In this document: one piece after another, positions 16,573-23,608 of the stretch | How positions within the stretch are numbered: the stretch's first letter is position 1 | How the letters are laid out: each line of letters starts with the position of its first letter | DNA from: Gammaproteobacteria bacterium RIFOXYD12_FULL_61_37 | Lineage (GTDB): Bacteria > Pseudomonadota > Gammaproteobacteria > Chromatiales > Chromatiaceae | Direction: 5' to 3' | Assembly (NCBI GenBank): GCA_001801995.1 | Contig: MGZB01000030.1 | Coordinates: forward strand, 1-32,649 | DNA: 32,649 nucleotides | Position numbers and translations under genes: made by a program | Notes under the pieces: model-generated | What the model was told of the DNA's origin: nothing | Databases searched by the model: none | What the model saw: the letters and a program-made list of their open reading frames with translations, nothing else

Positions 16573-18293
16573 TGAGGAAAATGAAATAGGCGTATATCCC
16601 CCCTCAACTCCCGCTCCATCGCCTCGCGCATGCGGAATTTTTGCAGCTTGCCGGTGACGGTCATGGGGAATTCCTCGACGAATCGGATATAACGCGGGAC
16701 CTTGAAGTGGGCCATGTTGGCGCGGAGGAAGTCGCGTAACGCTACTTCGGACATTGACTCGCCCGCGTGGAGCCGGACCCAGGCGGCGATCTCCTCGCCG
16801 TAGTAGTCGTCGGGGACGCCGAAGACCGCAGCCTCGGCGACCTGGGGGTGGCTGAAGATCAGCTCCTCGATCTCGCGCGGGTAGATGTTCTCGCCGCCCC
16901 GGATGATCATGTCCTTCAACCGGCCGGTGATGCGCAGGTAGCCGTCGGACTCCATGCAGCCCAGGTCGCCGGAGTGGAGCCAGCCCTGTTCGTCGATGGC
17001 CTTGCGGGTGGCCTCCGCATCGCCGTAATAGCCGCGCATCAAATGGTAACCCCGGAAACAGACCTCCCCCACCTCGCCCACCGGCACTGTGTGGCCGTCG
17101 CCGGTCGAGATGACCTTGACCTCCTGGTGGGGCAGATTGATCCCCACCGTCTCGGTGCGCCGGTGGAGGTCGTCCTCGGCGTGGGTGAGGTGGGTGATGG
17201 GGGAGGCCTCGGTCTGGCCGTAGCCGATCAGGATCTCGCGGCAGTGCATCTCCTCCATCACCCGCCGCATCAGGGCCACGGGACAGGGGGCGCCTGCCAT
17301 GATACCGGTGCGCAGGGAACTCAGATCGAAGGCCGCGAAGCCGGAATGTTCCAGCTCGGCGATGAACATGGTGGGGACGCCGTGGACGGCGGTGCAGCCT
17401 TCCTGTTCTATGCCCTGGAGTACCAGCCCCGGATCGAAGTGGTCGCAAGGAATGACAATGCTGGCCCCCACCGAGAGGCAGAGCAGATTCGCCAGCACCA
17501 TGCCGAAGCAGTGGTAGAAGGGAACCGGGACGCAGAGCCGGTCCGCCGCGCCGAAGCCCATGGCCTGGGCCGTGAACCAGGCGTTGTTGAGGATGTTGTG
17601 GTGGGTCAGGACCACGGCCTTGGGGAAACCGGTGGTACCCGAGGTGTACTGGATGTTGATGGGATCGTCCCGGTCCAGTTTGGCCGTGGCGGCGTCCAGT
17701 CCATCGAACGGCAGCCCGCCGCCAGCGGTCAAGACCTCCTGCCAGAGGCTGAAGCCGGGGGCCGGGCGGCCGCTGTGCTCGGGGTCGGCGGGATCGTAGA
17801 TCACCACAAGACGCAGGTCAGGGAACTCCGCTGCATGGATCTCGGGGCCGGGGTCCGAACGCAACTCAGGCACCAGCTCCAACAGCATGGCCACATAGTC
17901 GCTCTTGCGGAAGGCCGGGATGAGGAACAGCCCCTGCACCTGGGACTTCTTCAAGGCATAGGCCAGCTCCCGCTGGCGGTAGGCCGGGTTGATGTTGACC
18001 AGGACGGCCCCGATGCGGGCCGTGGCCATCTGCACCAGCAGCCATTCGATGTTGTTGGTGGACCAGATGCCGATCCGGTCGCCCTTGGCGAACCCTAGAC
18101 CCAACAGGCCTCGCGCCAGGCGATCCACCTCCATGGCCAGCTGTCCGTAGGTCAAGCGCCGTTGCTGGGGCAGGGAGACCACTGCCTCGTTGTTCGGATA
18201 TCGGGCGCGGACGGCAGCGAAGTGCTGGGGGATGGTCGCTCCCAGCAAGGGAGCCTCACCGCCGCGATGGAGATAGCTTGGTTGTTTGTTCAT
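16563..18293 (-). CDS. Fatty-acid acyl-CoA synthetase (AMP-binding)
   Basis: 576 residues of the ANL adenylating superfamily: a carboxylate plus ATP gives the acyl-AMP, which then reacts with CoA. Core motifs are intact: YTSGTTGFPK at 216-225 (ATP loop), GYGQTEASP (A5), the hinge and A8 motif GRLKDMIIRGGENIYPREIE, and near the C-terminus TVTGKLQKFRMRE with the A10 catalytic lysine. Length and motif spacing fit medium- or long-chain acyl-CoA synthetases of the ACSF2 type. The substrate cannot be read from sequence. It is monocistronic as far as visible; the DUF559 gene downstream of the pyruvate oxidoreductase operon ends just upstream of its start. Confidence 0.88.
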   Translation of the reverse strand: MNKQPSYLHRGGEAPLLGATIPQHFAAVRARYPNNEAVVSLPQQRRLTYGQLAMEVDRLARGLLGLGFAKGDRIGIWSTNNIEWLLVQMATARIGAVLVNINPAYRQRELAYALKKSQVQGLFLIPAFRKSDYVAMLLELVPELRSDPGPEIHAAEFPDLRLVVIYDPADPEHSGRPAPGFSLWQEVLTAGGGLPFDGLDAATAKLDRDDPINIQYTSGTTGFPKAVVLTHHNILNNAWFTAQAMGFGAADRLCVPVPFYHCFGMVLANLLCLSVGASIVIPCDHFDPGLVLQGIEQEGCTAVHGVPTMFIAELEHSGFAAFDLSSLRTGIMAGAPCPVALMRRVMEEMHCREILIGYGQTEASPITHLTHAEDDLHRRTETVGINLPHQEVKVISTGDGHTVPVGEVGEVCFRGYHLMRGYYGDAEATRKAIDEQGWLHSGDLGCMESDGYLRITGRLKDMIIRGGENIYPREIEELIFSHPQVAEAAVFGVPDDYYGEEIAAWVRLHAGESMSEVALRDFLRANMAHFKVPRYIRFVEEFPMTVTGKLQKFRMREAMERELRGDIRLFHFPHHP

Positions 18294-18308
18294 GATTCAC
18301 CCCTCCAC

Positions 18309-18695
18309 CTACACTTTTCCCCTCCCCCTGCCCCCTCCCCCAAGGGGAGGGGGAAAAGAGCGGCGTTCCATTTCGCTGTAAATGACCGCGAGAACCTCGT
18401 CGGTTTGCTTGAAGACCTGATCATTCCAGAACCGCAACACCCTGAATCCTTCAGAAGAGAGCCAGCTATCCCTTGTCCGGTCATAACCGGCTTGTTCGGC
18501 ATGCTGTCCCCCATCCAGCTCGACGATTAGCCGCCGCGAGAGGCAAACGAAATCGACCACATAGGGGCCTATGGGATGCTGGCGACGGAACCGCAAACCC
18601 TCTACCTGTTTCCCTCGCAACCGATACCAGAGATGCCTCTCTGCATCCGTCATATTGGCGCGCAGTTCCCTGGCTCGATCGATCCGGGTATTCAC
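18309..18695 (-). CDS. DUF559 endonuclease-like protein
   Basis: 128 residues from a GTG at 18695. The DUF559 core is complete: RARELRANMTDAERHLWYRL, then GLRFRRQHPIGPYVVDFVC, then LIVELDGGQH and RVLRFWNDQV. This fold is related to Vsr and other PD-(D/E)xK-like nucleases; the conserved VVDFVC and VELDGGQHAE carry the likely catalytic acids. No cellular role is known for most members. The GTG overlaps the TGA of the upstream oxidoreductase beta gene (GTGA at 18692-18695), which would couple their translation. Both ends of the reading frame run into GC-rich hairpin repeats, so the unit looks like a small mobile insertion beside the operon. Confidence 0.75.
   Translation of the reverse strand: MNTRIDRARELRANMTDAERHLWYRLRGKQVEGLRFRRQHPIGPYVVDFVCLSRRLIVELDGGQHAEQAGYDRTRDSWLSSEGFRVLRFWNDQVFKQTDEVLAVIYSEMERRSFPPPLGGGGRGRGKV
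18331..18353. repeat. GC-rich hairpin at the 3' end of the DUF559 unit
   Basis: CCCCCTCCCC, a 3-base loop, then GGGGAGGGGG, a 10-bp perfect stem. It codes for the low-complexity PPPLGGGGRGRG tail of the DUF559 protein and mirrors a similar hairpin at the other end of that gene. Confidence 0.7.
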
Positions 18696-19654
18696 CCCCT
18701 CCCCCCCTGGGGGAGGGTTGGGGTGGGGGGAGCGACCACCTCCTCCACCCCCGCCCAATACCCATCCACCCGCGCCTGGATCTCCGCCAGCACGGCCTCG
18801 TTGCGCTCGGGCTTGAAGAGGTGGGCGAAGCGCCCCTGTGCCTCCAGGTAGCTGGCAACTGGCACCCGGCGGCGGGGGATCTTGGTGTGGACGACCTTGC
18901 CGTCCACATATTCCTTGAGGGGCCAGACACCGGTATTCACCGCCAGTTTGCCGATGGCCACCGACTCCTGGGGATCGAAGCCCCAGCCGGTGGGGCAGGG
19001 GGAGAGGGCGATGATCAGGCGCGGCCCCTTGATCGCTTTGGCCTTTTCGATCTTGCGGGCCAGGTCCAGGGGCTCGGAGCCGATGACCGTCGCCACGTAG
19101 GGCGGGCGGTGGGCGGCCCAGATGTCGAACAGGGGTTTCTTTTCGCCATGGAAACCGATGCCGGTCAGGTCGGTGGCGGTGCGCGCCCCGTGGGGGGTGG
19201 CGGCGGAGGACTGCTGGCCGGTGTTGCCGTAGCCTTCGTTGTCGTAGCAGAGGTAGAGGAAATCGAGCCCCCGCTCGATGGCGCCGGAGGTGGCGGAGAG
19301 CCCCATGCCATAGGCCGAGCCGTCGCCGGTCAGGACCACCACCTGCATGTCCTCCTCGGGCGGCAGGCCCCGGCGCTCCTTCAAAACATCGAGGGCGTCG
19401 CGGATGCCCTGGGCCCCCGCCGGGGCCGAGGCCATGGCGGTGTAGAGCCAGGAGCCGCGAAAGGGGGTGAAGGGATAGACCGCCAGCAGGGTCATGCAGC
19501 CGGCGGCGTTTACAAACACCGTATTCGTCCCCAGGATGTCGTAGACCTGATGCAGGGCCTCCAGCCCGCCGCAGCCAGCGCACATGGGGCTGCCTGAGCC
19601 CAGCAGGTGGACCGAGGGGAGCTGCTTGACGTTGGTGAACCGGGTCTCGCTCAT
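18692..19654 (-). CDS. Pyruvate:ferredoxin oxidoreductase-type beta subunit (TPP-binding)
   Basis: 320 residues, start at MSETRFTNVK; the longer open frame upstream is only repeat sequence. It carries the four cluster cysteines of PorB-type subunits, Cys25 and Cys28 (CAGCGG), Cys53 and Cys219. The TPP/Mg motif GDGSAYGMG begins at 110 with YDNEGYGNTG downstream, and LSPCPTGWGF is typical of the pyruvate branch. With alpha and gamma-delta it would interconvert pyruvate + CoA with acetyl-CoA + CO2 using ferredoxin. The native protein appears to end near WAGVEEVV; the last 13 residues, APPTPTLPQGGRG, are encoded by a GC-rich repeat shared with the DUF559 unit. The substrate assignment is by motif only. 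Confidence 0.85.
   Translation of the reverse strand: MSETRFTNVKQLPSVHLLGSGSPMCAGCGGLEALHQVYDILGTNTVFVNAAGCMTLLAVYPFTPFRGSWLYTAMASAPAGAQGIRDALDVLKERRGLPPEEDMQVVVLTGDGSAYGMGLSATSGAIERGLDFLYLCYDNEGYGNTGQQSSAATPHGARTATDLTGIGFHGEKKPLFDIWAAHRPPYVATVIGSEPLDLARKIEKAKAIKGPRLIIALSPCPTGWGFDPQESVAIGKLAVNTGVWPLKEYVDGKVVHTKIPRRRVPVASYLEAQGRFAHLFKPERNEAVLAEIQARVDGYWAGVEEVVAPPTPTLPQGGRG
18697..18717. repeat. GC-rich hairpin at the beta / DUF559 junction
   Basis: CCCTCCCCC, a 3-base loop, then GGGGGAGGG. It encodes the foreign-looking tail of the beta subunit and provides the GGAGGG-type ribosome site just before the DUF559 GTG start. Confidence 0.65.
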
Positions 19655-19672
19655 ACGAAATCCCCCCAGACC

Positions 19673-19800
19673 AACCGCAAAGAGCGCAAAGGAACGCAAA
19701 GAAAAAAGTTGGCATTCCCTACCTCCTCCAATGCCGATGAATAGGCAGAAGGACGAAGTCCAGGATTTTCCTTTGTGTTCTTTGCGTCCTTTGCGGTTAA
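19673..19800. repeat. Inverted-repeat element built of CGCAAAG units (alpha-beta spacer)
   Basis: The left arm reads AACCGCAAAGAGCGCAAAGG and continues with another CGCAAAG. The right arm is its imperfect reverse complement, CTTTGCGTCCTTTGCGGTT. The centre, about 60 bases, is unrelated. It fills most of the 160-base spacer between the alpha and beta genes, and a sister copy sits in the gamma-alpha spacer. Confidence 0.75.
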
Positions 19801-19814
19801 ACGCCGATTTTGAT

Positions 19815-21065
19815 TCATGGCTGCTCTCCCCCCGACAGTCGGGCACGCTCCACCCTGGCCAGGGTCTGCAACTTCCGCGTCTCGCGCAGCTCGTCTGCCG
19901 TGTAGAGCAGCCGGGGCGGCGGGGCCTGGCCCTGTTCGGCGGCGTCGCGGGCGATCCGGGCCATCTCGAAGAACTCCTCCGGCGGGATGTCGCGCCCGCC
20001 GAGTCCGCCGATGAAGCTGGTCAGCAGGGGCATGTCCGGCTGGCCGTGGATGGCGGCGGCCACTTCCGAATAGAGCACCCCGCCGCTGCCCAGGGAGATG
20101 TTCTGGTCGATCACCGCCGCGCCGCGCTTGCCCCGCATCCAATACCGGAACAGCCCCTCCGGGAAGGGACGCAGCAGGCGCGGCCGCAGTAGGCCGATGC
20201 GCCAGCCGGCGGCCCGCAGGCTGTCCACCGCCGCCTTGGCCTTGGTGGCGAAGGAGCCCATCATGACGAACAGCTGTTCGGCGTCCTCACAACGATAGGC
20301 CTCGACGGCGGGCCAGTTGCGCCCGAAACTGGCCTCGAACTCGGTGGCGATGCGGTCGTAGGCGGCCAGTCCGTTGCGGGCGGCCAGGTGCATCTCGTAG
20401 CGGAAATAGGAGTAGGGGCCGCCACTCAGTACCGCCACCGCCTGGCTCTCGGGGGCACTGGCGCGGAAGCGGATTGTCCCCGCATCGAAGGGGGGCAGGA
20501 ACTCCCGCACGGCGGACGGATCGGGGATGTCCACCGGCTCGCGGGTGAAGGAGAGGTAGAAGCCGTCCAGGTTGACCAGCACCGGCAGGCGCACGCTTGG
20601 GTCTTCGCCGAGGCGGTAGGCCATGAGCACGGAATCCAGCACCTCCTGGCAGGTGGCACAGTGGATCTGGAGGAAACCGCAGTCGCGGGCCGCCAGGATG
20701 TCGTTGTGGTCCGGCTCCAGGGTGATGGGCGCGGCCAGCCCCCGCGACACGTTGACCAGCACGAAGGGAGCGCGCCAGCCCGCCACGTTGTAGAGCATCT
20801 CCAGGGCGTAGAGCAGCCCCTGGCTGGAAGTGGCGCTGAAGACCCGCACCCCGGTGGCCGCCGCCGCCCCGGCCGCCGTCACCATGGCATGCTCCGATTC
20901 CAGCATGACCAGACGGCCCGGCATCTCGCCCTGGTCGATCCAGGCCGCCAGGGTCTCGATGATCTCGGTCTGGGGGGTAATGGGAAAGGCCGGGCAATAA
21001 TCGATGTCCGCCAGGCGCGCGCCCCAGGCTGCCGCCACGTTGCCCGTGATCAGTATGCGGTTCAT
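19815..21065 (-). CDS. Pyruvate:ferredoxin oxidoreductase-type alpha subunit
   Basis: 416 residues from MNRILITGNV; the 24 codons upstream in frame belong to a repeat element. The N-terminal pyrimidine-binding domain has YCPAFPITPQTEIIETLA, the alpha-subunit signature, and ESEHAMVTAAGAAAATGVR follows, both lining the TPP and substrate site. The C-terminal part (QLFVMMGSF, then RLLRPFPEGLF) is the transketolase-C-like domain that contacts CoA in this family. Full length for a split PorA. It lies between the fused gamma-delta gene and beta, each separated by a CGCAAAG-unit repeat element of about 130 bases. Oxygen-sensitive activity is expected in low-oxygen metabolism. Confidence 0.87.
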   Translation of the reverse strand: MNRILITGNVAAAWGARLADIDYCPAFPITPQTEIIETLAAWIDQGEMPGRLVMLESEHAMVTAAGAAAATGVRVFSATSSQGLLYALEMLYNVAGWRAPFVLVNVSRGLAAPITLEPDHNDILAARDCGFLQIHCATCQEVLDSVLMAYRLGEDPSVRLPVLVNLDGFYLSFTREPVDIPDPSAVREFLPPFDAGTIRFRASAPESQAVAVLSGGPYSYFRYEMHLAARNGLAAYDRIATEFEASFGRNWPAVEAYRCEDAEQLFVMMGSFATKAKAAVDSLRAAGWRIGLLRPRLLRPFPEGLFRYWMRGKRGAAVIDQNISLGSGGVLYSEVAAAIHGQPDMPLLTSFIGGLGGRDIPPEEFFEMARIARDAAEQGQAPPPRLLYTADELRETRKLQTLARVERARLSGGEQP

Positions 21066-21079
21066 GCTGAATTCCTCAT

Positions 21080-21204
21080 AAAACCGCAAAGGGCGCAAAG
21101 TACCGCAAAGGAAAACAATCCGCTGCTGCTTACCCATGCTTCGGGGAGATTAGCGAAAAATTCCAGCAAATTACTTTGCGGTTCTTTGCGTTCTTTGCGG
21201 TAAA
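21080..21204. repeat. Inverted-repeat element built of CGCAAAG units (gamma-alpha spacer)
   Basis: The left arm reads AAAACCGCAAAGGGCGCAAA then GTACCGCAAAGG. The right arm is ACTTTGCGGTTCTTTGCG followed by TTCTTTGCGGT. The arms are imperfect reverse complements; the core of about 55 bases differs from the sister element at 19673-19800. Confidence 0.75.
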
Positions 21205-21209
21205 TCATC

Positions 21210-22136
21210 TTATTCACGCCCCTGCTCGCGTTGCTCCGGCACGGCCCGGATGGCATGGGGCGGACACTGGGCCAGGCACACCAGACAGCCCTTGCAATGG
21301 TCGTAGTCGATATGGGGATTGCCCTTCCCGTCCACACTGATGGCGCTGTCGGGGCAGAAGGTGCTGCACACCCACCAGCAGTGGTTGCAGCGTTCAGGGT
21401 CGATCACGGGACGCATCGTGCGCCAGAGCCCGGTCTGCATCAGCTCGCTGGTCAGGCCCGCATGGATCGCCGGGGCGGAGATGCCGGCCCCCTCGAAGGG
21501 GAGATCGATCCAATCGGGTGATTGCCAGGCATCGGCCGCCTGGGGCGGGCGTTCGGTAACCGCGCCCGCCTCGGCGGCCAGTAGATCGTAGGCGTGGCTA
21601 GCGACCCCGAGATTGTCGGCCACCACCCCCTCACCCAAATGGCCCAGCTCATCGCGGATCGCCGCCGCCAAGGCATCGGGGCCGATCACCCCCACCAGCC
21701 GCGCCGCCGCCCCGGCGCAGGCCGCGCCCACCTGGGGCAGCGCGGCCCGGCCCTCTACCTCTACCTCGGCGGATGCAGGCAACACCAGGACCCGCCCCGG
21801 CAGGGCCAGACGCCCGCGCCAGGTCTCGGCGGTTTCATGACTGTTGATCAGCATCAGACTATGGCCGTCCATGCCGGCCAGGACCCCGGCCGAAGGCATG
21901 GGGGCCAGGGTATCGTCGGCCACCACCGCCAGATCGGGGCGGCGGATGATGCCCCGCTCCAGGATGGGATTTTTATCGGCGCGCACGAAGGCGAAGATCG
22001 GCGCGCCCCGCCGCTCCGCGCCGTAACGCGGGGCGTCCTGCACCTCGTAGCCCTCCCGGAAGAAGGCCGTCCCCAGGATGCGCCCGGCGGTCTTCATCCC
22101 CTGCCCGCCCCGGCCGTGGAATCGGATTCGAAACAC
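21210..22136 (-). CDS. Pyruvate:ferredoxin oxidoreductase-type fused gamma-delta subunit
   Basis: 308 residues. The first 185 or so form the gamma domain (FHGRGGQGMKTAGRIL, then EVQDAPRYGAERRGAP). A linker leads to a ferredoxin-like delta domain with eight cysteines: Cys250, 253, 257, 261 and Cys281, 284, 287, 291, each group ending CP. The second set has normal CxxCxxCxxxCP spacing; the first is CxxCxxxCxxxCP, one residue longer than usual between its second and third cysteines. It passes electrons from the TPP site to ferredoxin. It is first of the three oxidoreductase genes, 148 bases after the 56-residue gene, with a hairpin between. Fused gamma-delta forms are known in this family. Confidence 0.87.
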   Translation of the reverse strand: MFRIRFHGRGGQGMKTAGRILGTAFFREGYEVQDAPRYGAERRGAPIFAFVRADKNPILERGIIRRPDLAVVADDTLAPMPSAGVLAGMDGHSLMLINSHETAETWRGRLALPGRVLVLPASAEVEVEGRAALPQVGAACAGAAARLVGVIGPDALAAAIRDELGHLGEGVVADNLGVASHAYDLLAAEAGAVTERPPQAADAWQSPDWIDLPFEGAGISAPAIHAGLTSELMQTGLWRTMRPVIDPERCNHCWWVCSTFCPDSAISVDGKGNPHIDYDHCKGCLVCLAQCPPHAIRAVPEQREQGRE

Positions 22137-22244
22137 AGACCCCTCCCCGCTCCCCGTCTCCGGCCGATCGTGGCCGTCTGACTAAAGTAAAGCAGGTTTT
22201 CAGGGGGCGGATCGGGCGAAAGGGGAGAGAGGGCGGGAAGGGAA

Positions 22245-22271
22245 GGCCGGGATCGAGTGTCGATCCCGGCC
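22245..22271 (-). terminator. Strong hairpin after the 56-residue gene, possible attenuator
   Basis: A perfect 12-bp stem, GGCCGGGATCGA, with a 3-base loop, 13 bases after the small gene's stop. The minus-strand sequence beyond it is TTCCCTTCCC rather than a clean T-run, so termination is probably partial. It could protect the small-gene mRNA or set its level against the oxidoreductase genes. Confidence 0.5.
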
Positions 22272-22284
22272 GAAAGCAAGGGGA

Positions 22285-22455
22285 TCAGCCGGCCTTGCAG
22301 ACCAATTCTTCGAGGATCTTGCCGCTCTCCACCTCGTCGATGATCTTCTGGTACTCGGGGCTGATGGGGCAGCCGCAGCTATGCTGCTTGGTTGCGTGCA
22401 GGCGGGCCTGCTCGACGTGCCATTGGGCGACCTTCAGGTGTTGATCTACGTTCAT
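22285..22455 (-). CDS. 56-residue cysteine-containing small protein, function unknown
   Basis: A short gene with an excellent ribosome-binding site (GAGGAGAA, 6 bases before the ATG). The product begins MNVDQHLKVAQWHVEQARLH, a helical segment. A Cys-Gly-Cys-Pro turn follows (HSCGCPISPEYQKI), then an acidic helix (IIDEVESGKILEEL) and a third cysteine, LVCKAG, at the end. There is no signal peptide. Three cysteines could bind a metal or cluster, but I recognise no family. It sits upstream of the oxidoreductase operon on the same strand and just downstream of an FNR-like box, so expression under low oxygen is a reasonable inference. Confidence 0.75.
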   Translation of the reverse strand: MNVDQHLKVAQWHVEQARLHATKQHSCGCPISPEYQKIIDEVESGKILEELVCKAG

Positions 22456-22488
22456 GGGAATTTCTCCTCAAAGGGGGATTGGAATGGG

Positions 22489-22533
22489 TTTAAACAGGAG
22501 CGGCCATGATACCGATCTCTTGACATAGATCAA
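22489..22533 (-). promoter_or_regulatory. FNR/Anr-like box and promoter for the small gene
   Basis: On the minus strand TTGATCTATGTCAA (22533-22520) matches the FNR consensus TTGAT-N4-ATCAA at 9 of 10 defined bases. A -10-like TTTAAA follows at 22494-22489, placing the box centre roughly 41-45 bases before a likely transcript start, as in class II FNR-activated promoters. The box lies just past the DUF4166 stop codon. Confidence 0.55.
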
Positions 22534-22536
22534 TTG

Positions 22537-23133
22537 TCAGATCACCGACTGCGAAGCCGTTCCGGCCCTGAACTCCCCCGCGTAGCAATAGATCTCCCCC
22601 AGCAAGGGGTGATGCAGGCGAAAGTCCATGGCGAAGCGGTCTTCGTCCAGTGCCCACTCCTCGATGCGGACGCTCCCCGGCCCCAGCCACTCGGGGAGGG
22701 GAAACTGCACAGGGCCCAGCCTCAGTACATAGCCCCGGCTTCGATACTGGAGCCTGTCCTCCTCCAGCCATACCTCCATGCGCAGCCCGAGGAGGGGATT
22801 GACATACTCGATCAGGGCGTTGCCGCCGGCCGGGACCCAATGGCTACGGAACTGGACCTCGCGGCCGTCGGGAAATCGGATGGTCCGCCGCCAGTGCTGT
22901 ATCCCACCCGCCATCCGTTTCTCCACCTGGGTCGGCAGGCCCTGGCCGCACCGGTTGATCAGCGCCCCCAGCAGCCGCAGGAGGTTCAGGTAGGGCTGAA
23001 GGTATCCTGGATACTGGATATCCAGCGTCCCCTCGTCCCGGTTGTCCGCGAATTGATAGTGGGCCTTCAAGGCCGGGGGCAGCCTCGTCCAATCGGCGCC
23101 CAGGGCCTGTTGCATCAAAGAGATTCCGGTCAT
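22537..23133 (-). CDS. DUF4166 domain protein
   Basis: 198 residues, soluble. Features shared with DUF4166: an N-terminal ALGADWTRLPPALKAHY segment, then repeating beta-strand pairs (FPDGREVQFRSHWVPAGGN, LRMEVWLEEDRLQYRS), and an ending of DFRLHHPLLGEIYCYAGEF. The family is a beta-rich domain of unknown function, often found beside or fused to NAD(P)-binding SDR proteins. Here it is the last gene of an SDR-DUF2269-DUF4166 operon; only one base separates it from the DUF2269 stop, and a GGGAGG ribosome site lies inside that upstream gene. Possibly lipid- or membrane-related given its neighbours, but unproven. Confidence 0.8.
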   Translation of the reverse strand: MTGISLMQQALGADWTRLPPALKAHYQFADNRDEGTLDIQYPGYLQPYLNLLRLLGALINRCGQGLPTQVEKRMAGGIQHWRRTIRFPDGREVQFRSHWVPAGGNALIEYVNPLLGLRMEVWLEEDRLQYRSRGYVLRLGPVQFPLPEWLGPGSVRIEEWALDEDRFAMDFRLHHPLLGEIYCYAGEFRAGTASQSVI

Positions 23134-23134
23134 C

Positions 23135-23608
23135 TCAGCCTCCCGGGTTGTATTTGAATACCATCAGAAAAACGACGAGCACCATGGCCGTGAAGGCCGG
23201 CACCCCCAGCCAGAACCAGCGGCAGGCATAGCGCCAGTAGAGCGGCGGCAGGTCGGTCCCCTGACGCAGGGCCGTCTCCGCCAGGTCGCGCATGCGGATC
23301 TGGAGCCAGACCACCGGCAGCCAGCAGGCCCCCGCCAGCAGAAAGAGTCCCAGACTGAGGCTGATCCAGGGTATGGCCAGCGACGCCCCCAGCAGATGCA
23401 GCAGCCAGAGTCCGCTGAGGGGCTGGAAGATCACCGTCGGCGTGGTAAAGAGCCAGTCAGCCAGCACCACATGGCGGTTGGTGACGGCAATGTGCGCCAG
23501 ATCGCCGCTGCGATCCGCCATCCATTTGTAGAAGGCGCTCCCCAGGCCGGTGCCGAACAGCAGCACCATGCTGAGGATGTGCAGGTATTTGAGTAAGAGA
23601 TAGCTCAT
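23135..23608 (-). CDS. DUF2269 integral membrane protein
   Basis: 157 residues with four hydrophobic segments: LKYLHILSMVLLFGTGLGS at the N-terminus, a pair around residues 50-90 (WLFTTPTVIFQPLSGLWLLH and the following helix), and WFWLGVPAFTAMVLVVFLMV near the C-terminus. The KYLHIL start and conserved His/Arg are DUF2269-typical; the family has no established reaction. The ATG at 23608 overlaps the stop of the upstream SDR gene (ATGA at 23605-23608), preferred over the ATG two codons earlier. Translationally coupled to both neighbours, it may supply the membrane anchor for a redox or lipid-modifying complex. Confidence 0.8.
   Translation of the reverse strand: MSYLLLKYLHILSMVLLFGTGLGSAFYKWMADRSGDLAHIAVTNRHVVLADWLFTTPTVIFQPLSGLWLLHLLGASLAIPWISLSLGLFLLAGACWLPVVWLQIRMRDLAETALRQGTDLPPLYWRYACRWFWLGVPAFTAMVLVVFLMVFKYNPGG

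Noticed and set aside
16767-18098. 443-codon plus-strand open frame opposite the acyl-CoA synthetase
   Set aside because: Complementary to a complete enzyme with all motifs; no family signal or ribosome site.
18309-19715. 468-codon minus-strand frame covering DUF559 and extending into the beta gene
   Set aside because: Only the last 128 codons are DUF559-like. The upstream part is the wrong frame of the beta subunit, and the GTG at 18695 with a GGAGGG site is the better start.
19673-21204. Iterated CGCAAAG units considered as a CRISPR array
   Set aside because: Units are about 10 bases, arranged as inverted arms, with no regular repeat-spacer pattern and no cas genes.
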